The notes under the pieces: generated by a model | What the model was told of the DNA's origin: nothing | The model's database searches: none | What the model saw: only the letters and a program-made list of their open reading frames with translations | Shown: positions 20,971 to 31,139 of the stretch, one piece after another | Position numbering within the stretch: the stretch's first letter is position 1 | Layout: every line of letters starts with the position of its first letter | DNA from: Aureobasidium sp. EXF-3400 | Taxonomy: Eukaryota > Ascomycota > Dothideomycetes > Dothideales > Saccotheciaceae | DNA length: 34,832 nt | Direction: 5' to 3' | Assembly (NCBI GenBank): GCA_024195585.1 | Contig: SWBL01000440.1 | Location: forward strand, 1 to 34,832 | Made by a program: the position numbers and the translations under genes

Positions 20971-23387
20971 TCAACATCCATGCATCAACGAGTTTCGCGG
21001 CCATGCATATCCAGTATCCGCCCAAGTCTGCGCTCAACAGTCAGTGTCTCAATCACAATCCTGAAAGATTCCTTAACTTACTGTGTAATTAGGATTATTA
21101 TAAGCCTCCGGATGCTTCTTGATATATTCTGTAGTCTCAAAGCCAGGAGGGTCGCACGTCACGCTCTCCTCGCCTTCCTTCTGGTAGATTCTGACGTAGT
21201 CAATACGCATGATTGCTGGCCATGATACGGCCGACCAGTTAATCGCTACCCAGTTCTCTGAAATGCCCAAATTGAGAATCATCGACATGGGCTATGAACG
21301 TGTTTGTTAGCACACTATTCCAATCCATCTGACATATCACATACCTCTTCACTGATTATCCTCTGACCAATATTGCCATTTGGTCCGATCGCTCTAGCGT
21401 CGAACTTCATCATCTCCTGCCCAGCCACCGTCCACGCAATGAAGCTCTCCGATGTGTTGCCAGGAACATACTCGAAAGCATAGCGTTGGTATGCCTTCCC
21501 ATCGTACCACTCATTATTCAGCATCGTTGTTGTAGACACTGCTTGTTGGAATGGCCCTCCAGTCCATGTGTTGAGAAAAGACAGTGTGTAATCTGGGATC
21601 ATCATGAAATCCGCGTTGGGATACCACCAAGTATCAAATGGAGCAATTTGATAACTTTGAGTCGCTACACCAAGACCGAGACCGCCATAGTCTGCAGACA
21701 CTTCAATCACGTCAATCTCTGGTGCTCCTCGCCCTTTGCCTGGAGTAGGGTGGTCTTCGCCTGGGCACACACAGTTGGCTAGCTTCTGTCCTGGCAGCTT
21801 GTTCATGCCACTGCTGTCGGATTGGTTGGGTGTTATACCCGCATCGCATTCGTTGTATGTATAAGGCCATGTCCCTTCTGTGGTGGCCAGATATCCTGGT
21901 CGTCCGAGATTGCCCAAGCTCCATACACCAGGCCACAGAGCATGAATACCAGCAGGTCCTGGAAGGCTGACAGAGACCTCCATCATTCCACCCTTGAAGC
22001 AGAGTTGATTCCATGAGTTCAGCATGCCACTCCGAAATTGGAGACCGTGGTTGCCGAATGCGTCAAGTTGGAGATGTAGAGCGCCATCCCATGTGGTTAC
22101 GGCGTCTGGATCATACCATTCAAGATCTCTGGTCGCGCCGTACCAAAAGTCTGGAGCATACCAATATGGATCGTCACCGGCATAAAACGTCCTGTTGATA
22201 TCGTTGAATTCATCACTGAAGACCAGATTAAGCGTATCCCCATTAACACCAATTCGCGTTCTCTCAGTCTCGGGCGTGTCAGGGTCGATCAGACCGGTAC
22301 GCATGTTTTTCAGAAGTGGATATTTTCGACTCGCGTTGACTGTGGCCCATGTCACTGCATCATCACCATATCCCCACATCTGGTCCAGTGGTGTATCGTT
22401 GTAGCCGATGATGTTTATGCCTGACCAGCTGAGCACTGGCAACATGATAAACACGCTGAGAAGACCGATTATCATGAATGCTAGGCCGAGCGCATCCCGT
22501 AGGTTCTCCCGCGAGAAGCGATCTCGTAACGTAGGCTTGAATTTTTCATCGTCATCGACCATTGGTAGATGCATGTCATCGTCCCACTCTTTCTCGTGCC
22601 AATACAAGGGAAATGTGTAGCCCTGAGCTTCTGTATCAGGCGCGCCGAGTCTGTCGTCAAGGTACGGGAAGAACGGCTTTTCTGTGCCACTTCCATGAAC
22701 GAAAGCACTCCTTGGATCAACCGTCGTCGCGAGATGGTTCGAATGGTGGCTTTCATCGGCAAAAGAGTTCGAGTTTCGTCTCGACGTTGGCCGAGAAGCT
22801 CTGTCTGCATGCCCACTACTTTCCATAGAATTACGACGTGGCAGCAAAGCTGTCAGATCAGTTGTTGAGTGGCTGGGTGTCTCGAATGGGTTGTAGTATC
22901 TATCAAAGTCACGTCCAAGATCTCTGACAGATCTTGGTGTAGCCATCCTTGAGAGACTTGTTGAGGAGCTGACATTTCTCATGCTGTATGGTCGCGGACT
23001 ATGACTCGAGGCAGGTATAGGTGGTGGAGGTAACAATCCCTGACCTAGCGCAATTCCGGCAGCGCTCGTGTCTCTGGTACGTGACCCAACAGATCCATCT
23101 CTTGAAGACTGATTGGAAGCATTCGAATGACTGAAACGATGTAGAGTAGAAGGAATGGATGAATTTTGTCGATGATCTTGTCGCGCCGGGCTCTCGTTAC
23201 TAGTCTGGTTGCTTTGGCCTCGTGACTGACCGTCTAGTGGTTGGGGTCGCAAAGAAGCTGCTGAAAGCTGTGCATGTAAATTGATTGCTGAGCGTCCGGC
23301 TTGCTCGCTCTGTCGTCCCTCTTCAGAACAGGACGATTCTTGTCGGGTCAAACGGCGTGATGATGGTGGTCGATTAGGTGGAGACAT
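20971..23387 (-). CDS. SKN1/KRE6-type beta-glucan synthesis protein, GH16 (769 aa)
   Basis: Kre6 and Skn1 are type II membrane glycoproteins of the ER/Golgi and surface needed for beta-1,6-glucan assembly. Minus-strand exons are 23387-21345, 21291-21082 and 21027-20971 (introns of 53 and 54 nt, phase 0). Residues 1-290 form a cytosolic Ser/Arg-rich tail. A single transmembrane helix lies near 298-320 (GLAFMIIGLLSVFIMLPVL). The GH16-like lumenal domain follows, with the catalytic-type motif EIDVIE at 556-561. Family-typical segments include WSLGNLGRPGYLATTEGTWPYTY and, across the splice junctions, EEPMSMILNLGIS and NNPNYTTWADTGYAWPRNS. Short exon 3 encodes only 18 residues, ending in Cys. I cannot tell SKN1 from KRE6 by sequence alone. 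Confidence 0.93.
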
Positions 23388-24688
23388 TATACTGTCCTTC
23401 TATCAATTGAGCATTTATTTAGATCGTACCAATGTTCTACTCGAACACGCCTAGCTTCCAGTACGGCGACTAATGCGATCAATGGTCGAAGAGGGAGGTG
23501 CCCTGAGAGACGCAACGACCCAGCGTAGTATATCTACCAGAATGGTGCCAGGTGCACGGATGGCGTTCGCAAGGGGTCTGGGGTCAGAACGTGGAGCTGA
23601 ACTGTAGGCAACCTCAAGAGCGACACTCGCAGCCGATTGACGTCCTGGTAGGCCAGAGATTCTGGGGGAGTTTGAGGAGATAACAAGGCAGTATGTTTTA
23701 TAGAAATGAAAAGAATGAAAACAAGAAAATCACCAGATACGCGTCAACAAGATGCCCAGCTCTTCCCCTGGTACGATACTGCCACTGCCATGCGGCGCGG
23801 CATTTCTTGTCGAGTTGGCGTGTTTGGCTGATGGACTAAAACCGTTAAGACTTCTGAGGCTTGGTGAGGGGTCCAATGATTGTTGCAGGAATAAATTGGC
23901 TCACAGGAACACAGCAGATACTCTGGTTCCTCCTGCCTCTTGCCTGGAGACCGGTGCGCATGCAGCATGCAGAAATATACCAACACGAGCACGAATGTTG
24001 AGATTGTGGTCGGCTTCGTTCAATAGGCTCACCAATCGAAAACACCCTCATGAGTGGCATCTTTTTGGGAACATTGGATGACAACGATCATCGATATTCG
24101 CGATACGAGAAACGATCCCGTCGTATGGCTGTAGATAGTAGATCAGAACTTGAACCAGATTTCGCAGCCGTCTCTGATGCCAGAAAATCTGCTCCTAAAG
24201 GTCTCGTCATTATACCAAGCCAGCCAGTGGCGGGGTCTGTCAAATGTATCGCTTGGCCGACTCTCGCTGTCAAATATCGATCCAAAACGCTCCCCCTGTA
24301 CACAGGAGCTTCACTTATACAGCCTCCATCGGCATGCTCAGCTGAAAGCGTTGACGTTATACGATCGATCACGAAGAGCGTTGCCACTTACCCAAGGAGA
24401 CACCTCGCACAGCGCTCTCACACTGCCTGCCATTGAGGTTAAATCGAGAGTGCGACTCGATGCATCGAACCCTCCGAGCGATGAAGATGATGCCCTTTTG
24501 TTGAAAAGAAAGGAAATCTCAAACAACGAGTGTGATGGAAGTTGTGTGGTGAATGACGCCGCGTCTGAGATTGCGACACCAATCGGAAAATCTCGGCATG
24601 TACAGTATCCAACCTAGGCCAGGGGCAAGATACCTTTTTGAGCCTCGGTTTCCACCTACAACATTTCCATCTGGACAAAGATCGTGAT
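23388..24688. other. Divergent intergenic region of about 1.3 kb
   Basis: It separates the SKN1-type gene (minus) from the Zn2Cys6 gene (plus) and should hold both promoters. Overlapping open frames on both strands between 24050 and 24617 look faintly protein-like, and the minus strand carries a GTAAGT...TTTCAG intron-like segment near 24343-24392. I could not confirm a gene. Confidence 0.4.
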
Positions 24689-25941
24689 ATGGCACCGCAA
24701 ATTATTCCAACGATGGAAAAGAAGAGACGTCGCCCACATGTCAAGAGCAAAGCGGGGTGTTCGACGTGCAAGAGGCGGCAGGTGCGATGTGACGAACATA
24801 AACCAAAATGTCTCAATTGCAGTCGCCTGAATTTATCATGCGGATATTCAGATGGAGAATGTCTGAGTGTGGTACATCGGCCCATTGAAACTCAATTGAA
24901 CGACCGTCCTGGGTGGGAAAATCGCGACTTGTACTTTTTCAACCATCTGTCCTGCTTGCTTGTAGACCTTCACCAGAGCAAGAGGCAACAACTTTTATTT
25001 GCAGGTGATGTGTTACACGAGTACGTCAAACCGTGAATTTCTTGCATTCTGGGAATTTCATCTGACTTGATTTTGCTAGGACCTTCAAGATAGCTATGGA
25101 GAAGGACTTTGTTCGACATGCAGTGTGCGCTTTATCTGCTTCACATCTATCTTCACTGAACAAGACCACCGCTATGGCACATGCTAGCTTCGAGTACAGA
25201 TATCTGGCAATTCGCGGTCTGCGTCAAAACCTGACAGATACAGATGCTCACAATCTTGTGGGAGTCCTGGCTGCCTCACTCGTACTTTCCTGGCAAGCTC
25301 CCTCGAGTGACGAGTACTCGCACACTATGCAAGGTGTCAAAACTGTCCTCGAGTTTATGGATGCTAATGACTATCGCTCTGATTTGCGATCGTTGCTTGC
25401 ATCATCGGACGAGCTTCCTCGCACGAGAAGCACTGATTTCACCCTTCCGGATCGTCCCTTGGTGAGAGCCAACGAGGTACTGAGCACGATTCTCAAAAGA
25501 CTACAAGGCTTCCAGGTCGATGCCGAATTCAAAAGAAGCATGAAGGAACTTTCGAATTATGTCTCCAGCTTGGCCATGCGCCAGGTAACGAACACGCCAG
25601 CTGACTACCAAATGCAAGCACTCTATCCTATCAGGAACTGGATGAACTGGATTCCAAACGCTTTCCAACGCCTCACTCAAGGTGATCCGGTCGTCATGCT
25701 GTTTTTTGCGTGTTTTGAGATGACCCATCTCGCTATTGCTCCTGTTCTGCCTGAGACAAGCACACCACTCAGTATTCTGAAACGAGCCAAGATCATTGAG
25801 AACCTGGATAGACAAATCACAGATCTTGAACAGTCGTCACGCCTATCAGCTTCTATTGATGCCGAACAATTGCAGACTCTTGGCATATTGAAGGCTTTGA
25901 TGGCTGGACCTCGCTCTTGGATTTCTACACGTGTGGCGTAG
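24689..25941 (+). CDS. Zn(2)-Cys(6) transcription factor (397 aa)
   Basis: This is a fungal binuclear-cluster regulator, presumed nuclear and binding CGG-type sites. Exons are 24689-25020 and 25080-25941 (59-nt intron, phase 2). Cysteines at 24, 27, 34, 41, 44 and 51 give C-x2-C-x6-C-x6-C-x2-C-x6-C, with basic residues before it (EKKRRRPHVKSK). The region after the intron (KDFVRHAVCALSASHLSSL, then HNLVGVLAASLVLSWQA) resembles the helical middle region of short C6 regulators of the Upc2-like group. The protein is shorter than most C6 factors; the stop at 25939 follows a helix rich in Leu, and a missed 3' intron is possible. It sits beside the enzyme cluster at 26-35 kb and converges on its first gene, so it could be its regulator (inference). 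Confidence 0.88.
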
Positions 25942-26126
25942 GCACGCAGCGCCACTCTATGCAAACCACGACTGCAGATCTGTACCTAGGCCTGTTGGAA
26001 ACATAAGACGGCGTCCGATCAGTACGTCTGCTTGTAAGGAGCAGATTATCCACGCTCTCACTCTGGTCAACAACCACTCATATCTTGTACATTGGCTATT
26101 AGTACACAGGAGGTCTTATTTCATGT

Positions 26127-28129
26127 CTATGGTACTATCACGAATCCTGTGAAGGCGTTCGTCTTGTCCTCGAATACCTTTGACTTGACACCACCCTGGA
26201 TTTTCCACAAAGTGCCACCAAGGTCGGAGACGTAGATACTTCCGCTTGCGTTATCCAATCTCAGTCCGATGGCCTCGTCGAAGTTCTGTGCGATGATCTC
26301 GTGCTTGGGGAACAAGCCAGATGCCATCGGACGTGCATGACCGTTTGCATCGATTTCTGCTCTGTTCAAGCTGTTACCAAATGGAACCTCTCCTCGATCA
26401 GTCCAGTAGAGCATGTTGGTGTTGGCGTCAAATTCAAGGTCGATCGGCTCTGGCAGCTTATCCAACACGCACTCAATATCCGACCTGGTTGTAGCCGTCT
26501 GACCGTTGGGCATGTCGATGTTGATGCTGAAGATGCGACCCTTTCCACTCTTGGGCGAGCCTTTTTGAGTCCAGAACAACTTGCCAATTTTGGGAGCAAG
26601 TGTAATACCAACACACCACCTGGTCTGGTCTGCCGTTTCTTCCGGTTTTTGCCAATCGCCATTTTGGACCAGTGTCTGCAGGTTGCTACCATCAAGGTTG
26701 CAACACATAACACGAAGACCTTCTCTATCGCAGAAGTACAGCTTTCCATTTTGTTCGTCAATCACCGTCTGCTTCGGAGTGTGCACACTACCACGCGGGA
26801 CGATCTCCTTGAGATCGCTACCATCGAGTTCACAGGAGAACACTCGTCCGTCGTTGTTACCGAATGTGCCCATGTCGGTGGCATACAGACGTTTGTCGGT
26901 TTTGCAGTATTCGATACCGTCGGGAAGGCCGGCTTTCGGCAGAAGAGTCGAAGCCTTGCTGCCGTCTTTAGAAACTTCAAACAAGCGCCCGTTGCTCAAG
27001 ACTTCTTTGACGGTTGTCTTTCCTTTCAGCGACTTCGATATACCAATCTCGCAAAGAACGATCTTCGAGGTGTCGGGTGTCGAAGGAGGGTACAAACCAC
27101 CTTTCTGACATTTGTTTCCAAGTTTGTCTTGCTTGATGTAGTTCTCCTCCAGGAAGTCGACTGTTTTCTCTTTGGGAAGACCTCTTTCGTGGACATAATG
27201 TTCTTCAATGAATTTGACAGTATCGAGCCCAACCTCTGCAACACATCGTTAGTGATTTTCTGATGATTAGAGGAGAACCAAAAAGAAGACTTACGGTCCA
27301 TGATCTGACAAGGAGCTTGTTTAGAGCCCCAGAACAAAGTCCACATCTGATCCAACTCCTCTGGTGTCGACACGTCCTCGGCCAGAATGGTCAGAAACTC
27401 GCGCTTGATAGCAGCCCACACACGGTTGAAGATGAAACCAGTTGACTCTTTGCGTGCGACGAAGGGGAAAAGTCCCGCCTCCTTGTGACGTTCTGCTAGG
27501 AAGGGAAAGATCTCTGGATGCGTGTAGCCGTCCGTCATCAGCTCAACCATCATGTTGCCCGGCGGCATGAAGTAGTGGGTATTGAGGACGCGAGACTTCG
27601 TTTTGTCGCTGATCTTCTCGATCATCTCGCTAGTCTTGTACGACGACGAGTTGGATGCGAGTATGCAGTCTTCCGGTGCCTTGATTACGAAGTATGGTTA
27701 GCATGATCTACAGTAGTCCATGGTCGTTTCGAACCAGCTGCTTACCAGTCTCTCAAGCTCAGCAAATGTCTCGATTTTGATATTAAGCTTCTCGGGAACA
27801 GCTTCGAACACGAGCCATGCGTTCTTGACAGCAGATTCTAGGTCCTCGTGGACGGAGACGCTACCGAAAGCCTTTCCTGTGTTCTCGGCGTAAGATGCCA
27901 CGTTGGCGTTGAAATATTCAACAGCATCCTGACGCTGCTTCTCACTGGGATCTCTGATTTGGATGTTGTATCCAGCAGAAGCCCAGCAGCAAGCTATTCA
28001 GACGAGACAGTCAGCTTGAGAATATCTACCGTGAACAAACGCTGCATGCTCACCGATACGTCTGCCCAATACACCACCGCCCAGTATAGCTACTGGTCTG
28101 TTGGTGTAATCCTGAGGAGGGTTCCACAT
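26127..28129 (-). CDS. 3-hydroxyacyl-CoA dehydrogenase fused to a YWTD-type beta-propeller (605 aa)
   Basis: Minus-strand exons are 28129-28054, 27993-27746, 27679-27295 and 27235-26127 (introns of 60, 66 and 59 nt). Residues about 12-200 form an NAD-binding 3HCDH domain: the Rossmann loop GGGVLG at 17-22, IQIRDPSEK after strand 2, and the catalytic-type pair His143 (THYFMPP) and Glu154 (MVELM). The 3HCDH C-terminal part follows (FIFNRVWAAIKREFL, VGLDTVKFIEEHYV) to about 285. Residues about 300-605 form a six-bladed propeller with blade motifs LYATDMG, LYFCDREG, LFWTQKG, LYWTDRGE and IYVSDLGG. The enzyme should oxidise a 3-hydroxyacyl or related hydroxy acid with NAD. No targeting signal is evident. 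The propeller may bind a ligand or partner, or add lactonase-like activity; this is not known. Confidence 0.88.
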
Positions 28130-28283
28130 GTTTGCGAGTAACGAAAAGATCTGATATGATGAACGAGTAGAGTTGCGAGACTTACCAACGCAGACAATGC
28201 TTATCGTATATATGTATCCTACTCAAATGCCTCTGTGCACATAATTTCAGATTGCCCATGTTTACCTACTAGAATCCAGCAAT

Positions 28284-28292
28284 ACGACCGGC
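28284..28292 (+). promoter_or_regulatory. ACGACCGGC motif, copy 1
   Basis: This nine-base core matches the core of the 14-bp motif at 28332-28345 and 30602-30615. It may be a regulator binding site. Confidence 0.35.
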
Positions 28293-28331
28293 GCTATCTT
28301 CACGTTTGATGACGTGGTGATCTAGCAGGCA

Positions 28332-28345
28332 CAACACGACCGGCA
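28332..28345 (+). promoter_or_regulatory. CAACACGACCGGCA motif, copy 2
   Basis: These 14 bases occur identically at 30602-30615 upstream of the P450. They lie 203 bp upstream of the dehydrogenase start codon. A role in shared control is inferred from position. Confidence 0.45.
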
Positions 28346-28554
28346 GACGTGAACCGTAAAGGTCGAGATTCGGAAACAAACGTCTTACTGCCACGCACGT
28401 TCGTGAAATAGCTTGCATCTGAGTCTTACTTCAAAATCAGAGCCGTGAAGGCAAGAGTCGGGACGAAGCAGACACGGACAGTCGGCAAACACTCCCCGGT
28501 CTCAGACGCACGGACACCAAATTTTCGCCCAACTCACCTCTCTCTACTATCGGT

Positions 28555-28565
28555 TTCGGACCGAA
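28555..28565. promoter_or_regulatory. TTCGGACCGAA palindrome
   Basis: This is a perfect inverted repeat of TTCGG around one base. CGG triplets in inverted arrangement are typical targets of Zn2Cys6 dimers, and such a factor is encoded at 24689-25941. Confidence 0.35.
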
Positions 28566-28916
28566 GCTGATCTCCTTTCGGACAGGGCCCTGAAAACCCT
28601 CATCTCGCGATGGTCGCCTCCTTGCGACATTTCGGATTCTCGGTGACTAGTCAAGAGCCTATCAGAGACAGTTTGTTGACAGGTTCATTGCCGCTCAAGA
28701 TCCACTCCCTGAGTGCGACCGTGCTGGTCCAGAGCTGGTGAGCATGCCTCGGCCGTCGTGTTCAGGCAAGCACACGCCAGCAGTGTGCTATCATTGCTGG
28801 TGGCAGGCAATATAAGAAAACTTGTGCGCCTAGACGCCCCGATTTAGACCCTATCTAATCCCACTCCATTCACTCAAAGCATTTTCACTCATTATCTCCT
28901 TCCAAGTTCGTTTACC

Positions 28917-30311
28917 ATGGCAGAAATCAAGGAGTACACCCTGAAGGAGGTGACTGAGCACAACACTGAGAAGGACCTCTGGATTGTCGTTGATGGCAAT
29001 GTCTACGACGTTACAAAATATACTCTGGACCATCCCGGTGGTGTGGAATCTCTGGTAGAGGTAGCTGGACAAGATGCTACCACAGCCTTCGAAGATGTTG
29101 GTCATTCCGACGAGGCCAGAGAGATCATGGAACCCTTTCTTATCGGACGATTGGAGGGATTCGCAAAGAAAGCTCGTAAGCAGGCAGTTCAGATCGTCCG
29201 CAAGGAACAAGCTTCTAGTCAAAGCAACGTGCCTAGTGTCAAGACCTTGAGTACGGTTGGCGCTGCAAGTCTGCTTGCTGGTACAGCTACTGCAGTCGCC
29301 TACAAATTCCGTGGCCACATTCACATCCCTGGAGCTCACAACTATCTCCACAAGCTCAACCTTCCTAAGCTCAACTTCTTGCAATCCGACAACGGTTTCC
29401 TTAAGGGCTTCTTACTGGCTAGTGTGTTCTCGGCAGCATTTGGCGCAAGCTTCACATCTTATATCTCAAATATCACAACTATCCCTGGTGGATTTGGACG
29501 CACTCCAATGTACAAGAAGGCTACCAAGATGCCTCTCAGACACTACGTCGGTTTTTTGAAGAGCACAGAGTTCCAGCCACTGCCCTTGAAGTCGAAGCAA
29601 ATACTTCGCGGAACAGGACTTGTTCGTTTGACTTTCGAACTCCCAACTCCGACAACTAGGCTTGGCCTTCCCATCGGTCAGCACGTTGCCATTCAGGCAA
29701 AGATCGGAGAGCAAACAGTGACTCGTTCGTACACACCAACTTCGAACGACTCAGACCTCGGCGAGCTGGTCCTCCTCATCAGAGTTTACGATGAAGGTCT
29801 TTTGACTGGACGATACCTTTCGCAACTCAAGGTCGGTGACGAAGTACTTTTCCGTGGACCCAAGGGCGCAATGAAGTACAAGAAGGGTTACGCTAAGAAG
29901 ATTGGCATGGTTGCTGGCGGCACTGGAATCACTCCTCACTACCAACTCATCAGGAGTATTTGCGAAGACAGGACCGACACCACAGAAGTCTCATTAGTGT
30001 ATGCAAACCGCACCGAGGACGACATCTTGCTCAGATCAGAGTTGGATGCCTGGGCCAAAGCATACCCTAAGAATCTCAAGGTGCATTACATGCTCGACAG
30101 CCCGCCTGAAGGTTGGCAGTATGGCAAGGGCTTCGTCAACAAGGAGATTCTCGAGAAATACATGCCTGCTCCGTCATCTGATGGATCTTCCAAGATCCTT
30201 CTTTGCGGTCCCCCTGGTATGATCAACGCCACAAAGAACAACTTGGTTGAATTGGGCTGGAAGAAGCCTAGTGCAGTTGGCAAGATGGCCGATGACATTT
30301 TCACTTTCTAG
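28917..30311 (+). CDS. Cytochrome b5 - NADH:cytochrome b5 reductase fusion (464 aa)
   Basis: The protein should pass electrons from NADH through FAD to its own haem b5 and on to a partner such as a P450, desaturase or hydroxylase. The intronless gene starts at a strong ATG (ACCATGG). The b5 domain has haem ligands His39 (DHPGG) and His63 (GHSDE). A linker with two hydrophobic stretches (AASLLAGTATAVAYKF near 115 and FLLASVFSAAFGASF near 165) may anchor it to a membrane. The reductase domain has the FAD motif RSYT at 270-273, the NADH-binding GGTGITP at 334-340 and CGPPGM from 430, ending in the typical DDIFTF. It is upstream of, and in the same direction as, the P450, so it is a good candidate for its electron donor. 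Related fusions are known in fungi. Confidence 0.94.
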   Translation: MAEIKEYTLKEVTEHNTEKDLWIVVDGNVYDVTKYTLDHPGGVESLVEVAGQDATTAFEDVGHSDEAREIMEPFLIGRLEGFAKKARKQAVQIVRKEQASSQSNVPSVKTLSTVGAASLLAGTATAVAYKFRGHIHIPGAHNYLHKLNLPKLNFLQSDNGFLKGFLLASVFSAAFGASFTSYISNITTIPGGFGRTPMYKKATKMPLRHYVGFLKSTEFQPLPLKSKQILRGTGLVRLTFELPTPTTRLGLPIGQHVAIQAKIGEQTVTRSYTPTSNDSDLGELVLLIRVYDEGLLTGRYLSQLKVGDEVLFRGPKGAMKYKKGYAKKIGMVAGGTGITPHYQLIRSICEDRTDTTEVSLVYANRTEDDILLRSELDAWAKAYPKNLKVHYMLDSPPEGWQYGKGFVNKEILEKYMPAPSSDGSSKILLCGPPGMINATKNNLVELGWKKPSAVGKMADDIFTF

Positions 30312-30601
30312 AGTTTTTGTACAAGTACCTGTAATCATTGAATCCAAATTTGATATGCTCAAAAGTTTCTATAATTTCATCCTTGATTTTGTCGATCTCC
30401 ACTGCGTGATACTTCCTTTGGTGCGCTCAAAATGTTTGTCCATCATAGCCAGAATTGCTCTGATTATAGCGAACATCTGCATTGGAACTTGGCAAAGTAA
30501 GTAATGGTGATAGATAGTCTTTGGGCAGGGTCACCCAGCATCCAAGCACGTTTACCTCTAAGTCACGTGTTCAATCTAAATTTGATGACACTAGCATGTG
30601 T

Positions 30602-30615
30602 CAACACGACCGGCA
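30602..30615 (+). promoter_or_regulatory. CAACACGACCGGCA motif, copy 3
   Basis: It is identical to 28332-28345 and lies 525 bp upstream of the P450 start codon. It is a candidate site for a regulator common to the cluster. Confidence 0.45.
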
Positions 30616-30844
30616 TATGAAGCTTTGACCACCTCATATCTGGGTTATCGTTGCAATTCGCAATTGCGCTTCCTGAAACTACGTGTTCGAGAAGGTCTCT
30701 CCGGGCCGTCCTCGCGAAGAATGCGATACGCGTGTCTGAGCTTGTCATATCGCCGCATCATCTCCGTGAATTTGACAGCAAACAAGGCAACGGCCGTGAG
30801 CCGCTCGTATGCCCTTCGATTATGGAGTCCCTGAAACGTGTTGC

Positions 30845-30870
30845 AAGCCTAAACTGTAAGCCTAAACTGT
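30845..30870 (+). repeat. 13-bp tandem repeat, two copies
   Basis: AAGCCTAAACTGT is repeated exactly at 30845-30857 and 30858-30870. This is probably slippage; no function is suggested. Confidence 0.8.
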
Positions 30871-31139
30871 TGTCGCAAAGATGCGAGCACCTAACTTACT
30901 CGCATCGGCGGCGTATCGCTCCGGCCGAGATCTCAACACTCTCGCCTACTTCGACCCGCTCGTAATAACATTTTGATGAAGGCAAATCGCGAACCGCGGC
31001 AAGGTGCTTGTTGGTCCGTGATTGATTATGGGTCTGCAGCACGTAGGCCATCCGTTCGAAGCGTGTATGCTCAATATATAACATAGTACTCCCTCAAGCT
31101 TTAATGCAACATAGACCATATTGATCGAGCACAGCAAAT

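Larger units (their letters stand above)
28130..28916. promoter_or_regulatory. Divergent promoter of the dehydrogenase and b5-reductase genes
   Basis: This 787-bp region lies between two divergent enzyme genes of the putative cluster. It holds ACGACCGGC at 28284-28292 and again inside a 14-bp sequence at 28332-28345 that recurs upstream of the P450 gene. It also holds a CGG/CCG palindrome at 28555-28565 and a TATAAG element at 28811, about 106 bp upstream of the b5-reductase ATG. No gene is seen inside. Confidence 0.55.
30312..31139. promoter_or_regulatory. Region upstream of the P450 gene
   Basis: This 828-bp region has no recognisable gene. It holds the shared 14-bp motif at 30602-30615, a 13-bp tandem repeat (AAGCCTAAACTGT, twice, 30845-30870) and a TATATAAC element at 31075-31082, about 58 bp before the P450 ATG. 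Confidence 0.5.

Noticed and set aside
28851..29384. 177-aa minus-strand open frame
   Set aside because: Antisense to the cytochrome b5 coding sequence, which has complete family motifs.
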